DNA from: Planctomycetia bacterium
GTDB taxonomy: Bacteria; Planctomycetota; Phycisphaerae; Phycisphaerales; SM1A02
DNA length: 51,790 nt
NCBI GenBank assembly: GCA_005790565.1
Contig: SXUJ01000162.1
Location: forward strand, 1-51,790
Reading direction: 5' to 3'
This document shows, piece after piece, positions 33,596 to 41,653 of this stretch; position 1 is the first letter of the stretch, and each line of letters starts with the position of its first letter. Under the pieces are notes generated by a model. It was not told where the DNA came from and searched no databases. It saw only the letters and a list, made by a program, of their open reading frames with translations. The translations under genes were made by a program, and so were the position numbers.

Positions 33596-34216
33596 TCAAT
33601 CCGCAACGGTCGTTGGCGGCAATCCGTCCGTGCCCGCAACTTCACGCATCAACACCTGTTGAAACCACACCGGATCCGGCCCGCCTTCCAATCGAAGGTG
33701 CCGCTCCCCGGGCGCAAGTTTGGATGTGGTCGGATGCTGCACGCCGTTGAGCCACATCGAGACATCGCCTCCGACCACGCGGATCCGAACTTCGTTCCAA
33801 GAACCCACCGCGAGCGGTTGTGGGGCGCGAGGCAATTGCTGGGCGTAGTTCAGAATTCGATTGGCCGACTTCGCTTCCTGCTTCGCGCGGAGGTCCGAAC
33901 TCACCAACACATCGATGGCCGGCGTCGTGCTGCCGCTTGATTTCCATTGACAGGTGAGTTCGAAATCCTTCGAGCCCAGTGGCGCGGCAATCGGTGCACC
34001 GCCCGCGTGTCGCAGTGCGTCGCCTTCGGTCACCCAACCCTCTGGAGCACGACCATCCTCATGCGTGACCCCCATCATCGTTTGTGGGTCCATGACCGTG
34101 CGATATCCGCTCTCGATTGGGGGAGTAGAAACCGGTGGCGCACTGCACGAGGCAACGAGCGTGAGTCCCGCTGATCCAAACGATAGAACGAAGACGCGAA
34201 ATCGACGCTGGGGCAT
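33596..34216 (-). CDS. DUF1080 (3-keto-disaccharide hydrolase-like) lipoprotein
   Basis: 206 residues. A lipoprotein signal ends in TLVASC. A concanavalin-like beta-sandwich of the DUF1080 type follows: GSKDFELTCQWKSSGSTTPA, QPLAVGSWNEVRIRVVGGDV and MWLNGVQHPTTSKL. DUF1080 members bind or cleave sugars, and planctomycetes carry many copies. No clear catalytic residues can be assigned, so binding only is possible. It follows the SPFH gene by 3 bases and is probably co-transcribed with it. Confidence 0.82.
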   Translation of the reverse strand: MPQRRFRVFVLSFGSAGLTLVASCSAPPVSTPPIESGYRTVMDPQTMMGVTHEDGRAPEGWVTEGDALRHAGGAPIAAPLGSKDFELTCQWKSSGSTTPAIDVLVSSDLRAKQEAKSANRILNYAQQLPRAPQPLAVGSWNEVRIRVVGGDVSMWLNGVQHPTTSKLAPGERHLRLEGGPDPVWFQQVLMREVAGTDGLPPTTVAD

Positions 34217-34219
34217 TCG

Positions 34220-35191
34220 TTAGCTGGCTCCTGCTTGGACGACCGGCTGGGCGTTGGTTTCACCGCAGAGCACCACAAGCAGGTTCGAAACCATGCGCAC
34301 TCGGTCGGTATCGCTGAAGGCAGCAATCTTGCGCGCCTCAAGTTGATGGAGCGCCATCTCGACCATGCCGACCGCGCCCTCGACAATCTTGGTTCTTGCG
34401 GCGACGACTGCCGTTGCTTGTTGGCGGCGCAGCATGACCGCGGCAATCTCCGGCGCGTAGGCGAGGCTGCTAATGCGCGCTTCAAGGACTTCAACGCCAG
34501 CCTGTGCGAGCCGCTGATGCAACTCATCGCGAAGCTTGCCGCCAATCACATCGGTGTTGCCGCGAAGGCTGGGCGTGTCATGATCGTCGGGCGCGTCGTA
34601 GTGAAACTGGCTCGCGAGATTTCGGAGCGCGCTCTCCGCTTGAACCTCGACGAAGCCGGCGTAGTCGTCAACATCGAAGAGTGCCTGCGCCGTGTCAATC
34701 ACCTGCCACACGACCACTGCCGCGATCTCAATCGGATTGCCGTCGCGATCATTCACCTTGATGGGATGCCCACGGGTTCGAACGCCCTTGCTCAACACTT
34801 GCCCCGTCGCAGGATTGGTGACATCACTGCCGACAGAACTCCCCGTTTCAAAGGTTCGCACGCGCAGGCTCACCCGCCGCTTGCTTGAGAATGGTTTCAC
34901 CCAATAGAAACCAACGCGCCGAACGGTGCCGCAGTAGTTTCCGAAGAAGAGAATCGCGCGGCTGTCGCCCGGTGAAACGATGAAGTAGCCGAGGAAGCAT
35001 GTCAGCCACGCGAGCACGCAGAACGCGCCGCCAACGATCGCGGGAACGAGTGGAGGTCGACCTGTCTCGCGAATCGCCACCGCAAAGTAAAAGATCGCAC
35101 CTGCGACGAGCGCCATATGGAGGGGAAAGACGAGCCACCCATTCACAGGCACAAAGACCCGCTCGACGTGCTTGGTTGATACCTCAGTCAT
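34220..35191 (-). CDS. SPFH/Band 7 domain membrane protein
   Basis: 323 residues from ATG 35191, with AAGGAG 8 bases before it. Two N-terminal membrane segments (FPLHMALVAGAIFYFAV and AIVGGAFCVLAWLTCFLGYF) are followed by an SPFH domain: SPGDSRAILFFGNYCGTVRR, RVRTFETG, VNDRDGNPIEIAAVVVWQVI and DVDDYAGFVEVQAESALRNL. A flotillin-like helical part (AAVMLRRQQATAVVAARTKI) and a C-terminus NLLVVLCGETNAQPVVQAG complete it. SPFH proteins form large ring-shaped membrane microdomain scaffolds, often working with membrane proteases. A TAGAAT box at 35231-35236 on the minus strand may be its promoter. Confidence 0.88.
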   Translation of the reverse strand: MTEVSTKHVERVFVPVNGWLVFPLHMALVAGAIFYFAVAIRETGRPPLVPAIVGGAFCVLAWLTCFLGYFIVSPGDSRAILFFGNYCGTVRRVGFYWVKPFSSKRRVSLRVRTFETGSSVGSDVTNPATGQVLSKGVRTRGHPIKVNDRDGNPIEIAAVVVWQVIDTAQALFDVDDYAGFVEVQAESALRNLASQFHYDAPDDHDTPSLRGNTDVIGGKLRDELHQRLAQAGVEVLEARISSLAYAPEIAAVMLRRQQATAVVAARTKIVEGAVGMVEMALHQLEARKIAAFSDTDRVRMVSNLLVVLCGETNAQPVVQAGAS

Positions 35192-35272
35192 CGGAATCAC
35201 TCCTTCGATTGCCGGTTCGAGAACGCATGCATTCTATCGTTGCCACATCGCAACGCGCAGAGGACGAAGCCC

Positions 35273-35278
35273 TACTAT
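35273..35278 (+). promoter_or_regulatory. putative -10 box of the ABC/FtsX/DUF3299/M14 operon
   Basis: TACTAT (4 of 6 consensus) ends 9 bases before ATG 35288, the same spacing as TATAAT before aguB. The operon mRNA would be nearly leaderless. No zinc-box-like palindrome (Zur site) was recognised in the 96-base intergenic region. Confidence 0.45.
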
Positions 35279-35287
35279 GACCCTCTC

Positions 35288-35995
35288 ATGCCTCCTGCTG
35301 CAAGCGCTCCCAACCCACCGTGCGCACTTTCCATTCAAGCGCTCTCGTTCGAGTACCCCGCGCGAACAGGAACGCCGAGCTTTCACCTTGGAATCGACGC
35401 GTTTGAACTTTCTCGTGCGAGTGAGTGCCTCTTGGTCGGGCGCTCCGGTGGTGGAAAAAGTACCTTTCTGCAGCTTGTCGCAGGGCTTCTCGAGCCACAA
35501 CACGGATCGATCCACATCGATGGGATTGATCTCTTTGCGCCTTCCACGAACCGCGATCTCCTCCGCGGCGCGAAGTTAGGCTTCGTCTTTCAAACATTCA
35601 ATCTTCTCGCTGGGTTTAGCGCGCTCGAAAACCTCCTGGTCGCCCTGATGTTCAGCGCGATTCCCAAGGCGGAGTGGATGGATCGAAGTACGGAGTTGCT
35701 CGCGAAACTCGGCATCGAATCGGGGCATGCGCGAGTCGAAGAACTTTCCGTTGGCCAACAGCAGCGAGTGGCAATCGCGCGTGCGTTGGTTTGCAAACCG
35801 GCTCTGGTCCTTGCCGATGAACCCACGGCGAGCCTCGACCCAGAAAACGCCCGCGTTGCGATCGCCCTGCTCCGCGAGCACTGTCTTGCCGAAGGCGCAG
35901 CACTCTTGGTGGTGAGCCATGATCCCTCGCTCGTCCCCCTCTTCGCCCGCGTCGAGCAACTCGCGTTGCTCGCGAGAGAGCAGGTAACACGATGA
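35288..35995 (+). CDS. ABC transporter ATP-binding protein (LolD/MacB-like)
   Basis: 235 residues from ATG 35288. Walker A is LLVGRSGGGKSTFLQL, Q-loop FVFQTFNLLAGFSALEN, signature ELSVGQQQRVAIARAL, Walker B ALVLADEPTASLDPE and H-loop VVSHD. The Q-loop form FQ.FNLL is typical of LolD/MacB/FtsE-type ATPases that drive mechanotransmission rather than substrate passage. The signature has Val in place of the first Gly of LSGGQ. It overlaps the FtsX-like permease by ATGA, which makes that its partner. Confidence 0.92.
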   Translation: MPPAASAPNPPCALSIQALSFEYPARTGTPSFHLGIDAFELSRASECLLVGRSGGGKSTFLQLVAGLLEPQHGSIHIDGIDLFAPSTNRDLLRGAKLGFVFQTFNLLAGFSALENLLVALMFSAIPKAEWMDRSTELLAKLGIESGHARVEELSVGQQQRVAIARALVCKPALVLADEPTASLDPENARVAIALLREHCLAEGAALLVVSHDPSLVPLFARVEQLALLAREQVTR

Positions 35996-37284
35996 CCGAT
36001 TTCACCATCGTGCTGCGAAGCCTTCGGCTTCGACTTTTCTCCACCATCGTCACCGCACTGCTGGTGGCGACGAGCGCCGGACTCCTCCTCTCGATCCTCG
36101 CACTTCGAAACGCTGGCAAGGCGGCATTCGAGCGAGGCAGTGGCAATGCGCACCTCCTCGTGAGCGCCGATCAGAGCCCACTCGTCGCCGTTCTCAATGG
36201 ACTTTTCTACGCGAACCCGCCGCGCGCGCCACTCTCGCGAGCCAAGGTCACCGAGCTTCGGCAGTCATTCCCATGGGACTTCGTCGTCGAGACACAACTT
36301 GGCGATAGTTACCGAGGATTTCCCGTCCTTGCGACGACGCCAGAGTTTTTTGCGAAGTTTGAGCCAACGCTCGGCGAACCGTGGTCACTCGCGAGCGGCA
36401 AGTTCTTCGACGAAAACATGCAGGTGGTGCTCGGCGCCGCCGCCGCGCGTGAGACAGGACTTCGCCTAGGCGCCAAGATCGTGCTCACGCATGGATCAGG
36501 CTCGTCGCGTGAAGGGAGCGCGGACGCAAGCGCGCACGAAGGACATGTGCATCGCGAGTACGAGTTTGAAGTCGTCGGCATTCTTGACGCCACTGGGTCT
36601 GCGCACGATCGCGCGCTCTTCGTTTCGCTCGAGAGCTCGTGGATTCTGCACGCTCACGATCGGCGCGAGCGCGAAGGGATCGAGGGCAAGGTGACGGCGG
36701 CGGATCTACTCGACGACGATCGAAAGATCACCGGCCTACTCCTGCGACTCCCCACGCGGAGCGGCTCAAGTGTGTCCGGCGCGCTCCAACAAGTCTTCGA
36801 CACGCTTCGCCGCGACACTTCCATCACCGTCGCGCAACCTGCTGATCAGATCGACAAACTCTTCGCGATCGTCTCGAACATCGATGGCATCTTCGTTGCG
36901 CTCGCGATCGCAACGCTCGCGTCAAGCGCCGTGGCGATTCTGCTCTCGATGGTGAATTCCATGGCCGAGCGCCGTCGGCAGATCGCGATTCTGCGAGTCC
37001 TTGGTGCCAGTCGTGCGCGCGTCTTCGGCATCGTCCTCACGGAGGCGATGCTCATTGGTCTCGCGGGAGCGGCAGCGGGAATACTCGTTTCTGCGGTTGC
37101 ATTGCATCTCGCGACTGCGTGGATTCGCGCGAGTCTCGGCCTCATCATTTCCGCGGACTTTGATCCGCGCGCCTCTATCCTCGTGGCCGCTGGCGCCGTG
37201 CTTCTCGCTGCGCTCGCGGGACTCGTCCCCGCGACGCTCGCGTATCGCACAAGTGTCTCGAAGCAACTGCGACCACTCGGATAG
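35992..37284 (+). CDS. FtsX-like ABC transporter permease with His-rich periplasmic loop
   Basis: 430 residues. One membrane helix near the N-terminus (IVTALLVATSAGLLLSILAL), a periplasmic domain of about 250 residues and three C-terminal helices give the MacB/FtsX topology. Inside the periplasmic domain, SAHEGHVHREYEFEVVGILD contains a His cluster that could bind metal. This loop, followed by A.GS.HDRALFVSLES, resembles permeases found beside DUF3299 proteins in Gram-negative bacteria, including, as I recall, the zinc-regulated Zrg operon of Vibrio. Metal transport or metal sensing is therefore a hypothesis. It is coupled to the ATPase gene; the DUF3299 gene follows after 27 bases. Confidence 0.88.
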   Translation: MTDFTIVLRSLRLRLFSTIVTALLVATSAGLLLSILALRNAGKAAFERGSGNAHLLVSADQSPLVAVLNGLFYANPPRAPLSRAKVTELRQSFPWDFVVETQLGDSYRGFPVLATTPEFFAKFEPTLGEPWSLASGKFFDENMQVVLGAAAARETGLRLGAKIVLTHGSGSSREGSADASAHEGHVHREYEFEVVGILDATGSAHDRALFVSLESSWILHAHDRREREGIEGKVTAADLLDDDRKITGLLLRLPTRSGSSVSGALQQVFDTLRRDTSITVAQPADQIDKLFAIVSNIDGIFVALAIATLASSAVAILLSMVNSMAERRRQIAILRVLGASRARVFGIVLTEAMLIGLAGAAAGILVSAVALHLATAWIRASLGLIISADFDPRASILVAAGAVLLAALAGLVPATLAYRTSVSKQLRPLG

Positions 37285-37311
37285 GCTTGCGGCACACATG
37301 TTCAAGGCTCT

Positions 37312-38133
37312 ATGAAGTTCGCGTGGACCATCGCTCTCCTGCTCGTGCTCGGCGCGCTCTATGTGTTTTTGCAGGCCGATGCTCCGACTCGCATGAACGC
37401 GAGCGCTCGTTCGCAGGAGGATGCACTGCTCGCCAATGCGGCTGCAGCGATCGACGATCCGCCGAAGACGACCGCGCCTAGCCCAACGCCCGCGGCGAAC
37501 GCCCTGAGCACCGAATTGGGCGCCGCGAGTGCCGCGCGCGCGATGCCAAGTCCCACTCCCTCAGACGACACCGCAACGATCGCCGAACAAGCGCGTACTC
37601 CGCTGACGACGCTCGTGGTCGGCGCACCGACCGCGATTACGGAAGGGAAGATGCGCGTCATTCCGTCCAAGTTCGAAAGCCTCGCGGATGGAACGATCGT
37701 CGCCGATGATGTTTGGAGAATCACCGGCAAAGGAACGATCGATGATCCGTACTGCGTGAGTTGGGAATTCCTCGCGAGTGCGGCGGACACCTACACGCCG
37801 CGCGTGCAGGACTTTGGCTTTCCAGAACGAATCTTGCTCCTGCACGGCAAGCAACTTCGCATTGCGGGATACCTCGCGTTTCCACTGGTAGCACCCACGA
37901 GTTCCGAGTGCCTCGTCATGCTGAATCAATGGGATGGCTGCTGCATCGGCGTGCCACCCACGCCTTACGACGCCGTGGAAGTGCAATTGCACTCCGCGAT
38001 CCCCCGTTCGCAACGACACGCGATGGCGTATGGATCAGTCGAAGGGAGATTCGAAGTCGAGCCCTACATTGTTGAAAGTTGGCTCGTAGGTCTCTACATG
38101 CTCAAAGACAGCCTCGTCGATCAGGGCCTCTAA
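37312..38133 (+). CDS. DUF3299 domain periplasmic protein
   Basis: 273 residues. An N-terminal signal anchor (WTIALLLVLGALYVFLQA) and an Ala/Pro/Thr/Ser linker of about 90 residues precede a DUF3299 domain: ELLxW-like entry TYTPRVQDFGFPERILLLHG, then KQLRIAGYLAFPLVAP and ECLVMLNQWDGCCIGVPPTP with YDAVEVQLHS. The conserved CC pair in GCCIG may bind metal or form a disulfide. The domain's function is not established; it recurs beside FtsX-type transporters, and that is the context here. Confidence 0.82.
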   Translation: MKFAWTIALLLVLGALYVFLQADAPTRMNASARSQEDALLANAAAAIDDPPKTTAPSPTPAANALSTELGAASAARAMPSPTPSDDTATIAEQARTPLTTLVVGAPTAITEGKMRVIPSKFESLADGTIVADDVWRITGKGTIDDPYCVSWEFLASAADTYTPRVQDFGFPERILLLHGKQLRIAGYLAFPLVAPTSSECLVMLNQWDGCCIGVPPTPYDAVEVQLHSAIPRSQRHAMAYGSVEGRFEVEPYIVESWLVGLYMLKDSLVDQGL

Positions 38134-38150
38134 TCCGGTTGCTATTCACT

Positions 38151-39878
38151 ATGTTGACGCTCTCACTACTCTGCGCCTGCATCGCGTCCCTCGCTTCCGG
38201 CGCGAACTCGCAGGATGTCCCAGCCCCCGCGCCGTCCCCTCCGGAAGTGCCCGCGCCCGGACCGCCTTCCCTTTCGGCACCGATCGATTTCCTCTCCGAC
38301 GAGGCAATCCTCGCGCCTTTGGAACTGCTCACCACGAACGACGGGGCGTGGATACAGAAACAAACCTTCGGCAAGTCCGCGCTCGGCGCACCGCTTGAGG
38401 CGTGGACGATTGCGAAGCCGAATGCCACTGCGCGTCCGACCATGCTCATCGTTGGCGGTCTTGATGGTGTGCATCTCTTCTCGGCGCAATGCGCCGTCGC
38501 AGCCGCGCAGGCGGTCCTCGCAGGCGACCGATCCGCGCTCGAACATGGCAACCTCATTGTCATTCCGGTGCTCAATCCCGATGCGCGCGCGTTGGCGCAT
38601 TCGACGCGCGCGATCCGATCCAGCAATGCAACGGCAATGGATGATGATCGTGATGGCGCGATGGACGAGGATGCGGCGCAGGATGTCAATGGTGATGGTC
38701 TCATCACGATGATGCGCCTGCCTGCGCGCGTTGGTCGCGCACCGACCCACCTCATTGATAGCGTCGATGCTCGCATCGTTCGCACGCCAGACCCGAAGAA
38801 GCACGAGCACGCCACGCATGAGTACTTCGTCGAAGGTCGCGATCTTGATGGCGACGGGCGAGTCGCGGAAGACAGCGTGGGCGGTACCGACTTGGATCGA
38901 AACTTCCCCCATCGTTGGCCAGAGTTCGCGACTGACGCGGGCGCGTATCCGCTCAGCGCCGTTGAGTCGCTGGCGTTCGCCGAGTTCATCGCGTCGCATC
39001 CCGAGATCACCACCGCATTGATCTTCGGCGTCGCCGACACGCTCGCTGAGTTCCCTGAATCGCAGGACAAAGATTCCTCTGGGAGCACGCCTTCCATCTA
39101 TCACACGGATGATCATGCGTCGTACAAAGAGATCGCGAAGTCATGGAAGGATGGGTCTCGGTGCGAGAAGGCAATCGACATCGCCCACGCTGATCTCGCG
39201 GGCTCCCTCGTCCTCTGGCTTGCCAATCATCGCGGCATTGCGGCCGTTACGACGAGCGCGCACGCAAGACCAGACGCACCGAAGGCCGTCGAAGGTGCGC
39301 CGCCGGTTGTCGCAACAGGTGATGCCGAGCAGCAAGCGTGGTTGGAGTACTCCGACCGGGTGTTTGCCGGAGCCGGATTCATCGCGTGGCAACCCTTTCA
39401 ACATCCCGAACTCGGACCTGTGGAGATTGGAGGATGGCGCCCGTTCTTCCGAGAGCAACCCTCCGCGCTTGACGCCGCCAAGATCGCAACAGCGCAAGGT
39501 GAAGGTGCAAAGGCGATACTCGCGCTTCTTCCACGCATCGAACTCGGGTCGCTCACGGCGACTCCACTCGCAGACGGACTGCTCAAAGTCGACCTCGTGC
39601 TCGTCAATGCCGGGGGACTCCCCACCACCACGAAGATGGATACGGTGGCACGCGCACGACCACCCATCCTCGTGCGAACCTCTCTCGCTCCTTCGAGGCT
39701 GCTGAGCGGAAAGCCGGTCGAGCGCATCGATCGCATTGCGGCGGGCGGCTCCGCACGCATCTCTTACACCATGCTCGGAGAACCCGGCGAGCGCGTGCAA
39801 CTGCGCGTCGAGGCACCAGGGCTTACCAGCATTGAGCGCGAGATTGTCTTCCCTCCAGCTTCCGGAGCATCACGATGA
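38151..39878 (+). CDS. M14 carboxypeptidase-like protein lacking zinc ligands (probable pseudoenzyme)
   Basis: 575 residues from ATG 38151, with a signal peptide (MLTLSLLCACIASLASGANS). The fold is that of M14 zinc carboxypeptidases, and it aligns along most of its length with the next gene. Where that protein has the zinc motif NIHGNEIQSAE, this one has GLDGVHLFSAQ (His to Asp, Glu to His). The third-ligand segment YHNAGG is FGVADT here. The substrate-anchoring motif remains (GGTDLDRNFPHRW), as does the catalytic-Glu-like stretch LGPVEIGGW. Two Asp/Gly-rich calcium-loop-like inserts are present (DDDRDGAMDED, VNGDGLI; DLDGDGRVAED). It likely binds peptides, or works with its active paralogue, rather than cleaving. 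Confidence 0.82.
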   Translation: MLTLSLLCACIASLASGANSQDVPAPAPSPPEVPAPGPPSLSAPIDFLSDEAILAPLELLTTNDGAWIQKQTFGKSALGAPLEAWTIAKPNATARPTMLIVGGLDGVHLFSAQCAVAAAQAVLAGDRSALEHGNLIVIPVLNPDARALAHSTRAIRSSNATAMDDDRDGAMDEDAAQDVNGDGLITMMRLPARVGRAPTHLIDSVDARIVRTPDPKKHEHATHEYFVEGRDLDGDGRVAEDSVGGTDLDRNFPHRWPEFATDAGAYPLSAVESLAFAEFIASHPEITTALIFGVADTLAEFPESQDKDSSGSTPSIYHTDDHASYKEIAKSWKDGSRCEKAIDIAHADLAGSLVLWLANHRGIAAVTTSAHARPDAPKAVEGAPPVVATGDAEQQAWLEYSDRVFAGAGFIAWQPFQHPELGPVEIGGWRPFFREQPSALDAAKIATAQGEGAKAILALLPRIELGSLTATPLADGLLKVDLVLVNAGGLPTTTKMDTVARARPPILVRTSLAPSRLLSGKPVERIDRIAAGGSARISYTMLGEPGERVQLRVEAPGLTSIEREIVFPPASGASR

Positions 39879-41653
39879 ACTCCTTCACTCAGACACTCTT
39901 GTGCGTGACAGCACTGCTTGGCCTCTCTCTGACTACCCACACGCACGCCGCGCCGCAGCAGCGCGTGGATGCAAAGACCTCCATTCGCTTTGATCACTTC
40001 CGTGATTGGACGACGATGGTTGCGGAGATGAAGGAGCTCGAACACGCGTACCCCACGCTCTTCACGGTTGTTGAGATTGGCCGATCTTCACTGGGCCTTC
40101 CCATCATCGTGGGCATCCTCGAGCAGCGCAGCACGGGGGCAGAGCTCGACAAACCCGCGATGTACATCGACGGGAACATTCACGGCAACGAGATTCAATC
40201 CGCCGAGACGGTCCTGTACTCCGCGTGGTACTTGCTTGAGCACTACGGCAAGAATCTCGCAATCACCGAACTGGTGGATCGCAGTGTCTTTTACTTTGTG
40301 CCGAGCGCCAATCCCGATGGCCGCCAGGATTGGTTCCATAAGTTGAACACTTCGAGTTCTGCGCGCACTGGTCAACAACCGACCGACGACGATCGCGACG
40401 GCGTTTGCGATGAGGACGGACCGGACGACATCAATGGTGATGGGTCGATCGGGCAGATGTGGCGACGCGATCCGACGGGCGCGTATCGACCGAGTGAACT
40501 CGATGCGAACGAGATGGAGTTCGTCGCGCCGGTAGTCAAGGCGGATGGGAGCATCTTGCGTGGCGGTTGGTCGATGGCGGGCATGGAGGGCATCGACAAT
40601 GACGGCGACGGACTGGTCAACGAAGATAGCAACGGAGGTTACGACCTCAACCGAAACTGGCCAGCCGATTGGCACCCCGACCATGTGCAGAATGGCGCGG
40701 GCGATTGGCCCTTTTCCTATCCCGAAAGCCGCGCGATTGGTGCCTTCATTCAAACCCGACCCAACATCGCGGCAGGGCAGGCATACCACAACGCGGGGGG
40801 CATGATCCTGCGCGGACCTGGTGCGGCAACGCGCGAATCGGAGTATCCGCAAGCGGATCGCGCGGTGTACGAATCGATCGCGACCACCGGCGAGGCGCTG
40901 CTTCCGGGCTACAAGTCGATGGTTATCCATTCGGATCTCTACCCCGTGCGCGGAGGATTCGTGAATTGGCTCGCCGAGAGTTTAGGCATCGTGAGTTTCA
41001 CGAATGAACTTTGGACTGACAAGCGCGTGATGCAGAATGGACAGAATCCGACCAAGGAACAATCGAAGTTGTTCGAAGAGAAGTTGCGCTTTGAGCAAAC
41101 GCGCACTCCCCTGACCAAGGCCGTTCATCCCACCCACGGCGAAGTCCTTGTCGGTGGAGGCACGAAGTGGAGCTCGCGCATTCCACCATCCTGGATGCTC
41201 GAAGAGGAATGCCATCGCAACTTCGCGTTCACCATGCACCACGCTGGAGAGATGCCACGATTGCACTTTGGTCCCGCATCGATCAAGCGACTCGGGAGTA
41301 CGCTCTGGCAGGTTGATCTCGAAGTCGTCAATGACGCGCTCATTCCGTCGCGGACAGCGCGCGCGGCCGACAAGCACATCGGGTTGCCCGATCGCCTCGC
41401 GCTCACGGTTCCCGCGGGCGCGCGCGTGATCGCGAGTGGATTCCGCAACGGTCGATTCGACCTTGCATTCAACGAGCAACTCGACACACCAAGCATCCTC
41501 GACTGCGAACGCGGGGTACCTTCGCGCGGCGTGTTGTTCGCACGATTTCTTGTGCAAGGCGCGGAAGACACCGAACTTCAGGCAACCTACACCGCCCAGA
41601 AGGCAACCGACTGCACGATGCGATGCTCGTTGCGTGAGGCCGCGAAGCCGTGA
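39875..41653 (+). CDS. M14 family zinc carboxypeptidase
   Basis: 592 residues with a signal peptide ending THTHAAPQQ. Active-site parts in order: zinc motif YIDGNIHGNEIQSAETVLYS (HxxE), VPSANPDGRQ, substrate-binding GGYDLNRNWPADW, third zinc His in AGQAYHNAGGMILRGPG and a candidate catalytic Glu in IVSFTNELWTDKR. It should remove C-terminal residues from peptides in the periplasm or outside. Like the preceding paralogue it has calcium-loop-like inserts (DDDRDGVCDEDGPDDINGDG and IDNDGDGLVNED). The C-terminal 170 residues form a beta-rich domain. Its ATG overlaps the preceding stop as ATGA and its own stop overlaps the next start as GTGA. Confidence 0.9.
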   Translation: MNSFTQTLLCVTALLGLSLTTHTHAAPQQRVDAKTSIRFDHFRDWTTMVAEMKELEHAYPTLFTVVEIGRSSLGLPIIVGILEQRSTGAELDKPAMYIDGNIHGNEIQSAETVLYSAWYLLEHYGKNLAITELVDRSVFYFVPSANPDGRQDWFHKLNTSSSARTGQQPTDDDRDGVCDEDGPDDINGDGSIGQMWRRDPTGAYRPSELDANEMEFVAPVVKADGSILRGGWSMAGMEGIDNDGDGLVNEDSNGGYDLNRNWPADWHPDHVQNGAGDWPFSYPESRAIGAFIQTRPNIAAGQAYHNAGGMILRGPGAATRESEYPQADRAVYESIATTGEALLPGYKSMVIHSDLYPVRGGFVNWLAESLGIVSFTNELWTDKRVMQNGQNPTKEQSKLFEEKLRFEQTRTPLTKAVHPTHGEVLVGGGTKWSSRIPPSWMLEEECHRNFAFTMHHAGEMPRLHFGPASIKRLGSTLWQVDLEVVNDALIPSRTARAADKHIGLPDRLALTVPAGARVIASGFRNGRFDLAFNEQLDTPSILDCERGVPSRGVLFARFLVQGAEDTELQATYTAQKATDCTMRCSLREAAKP

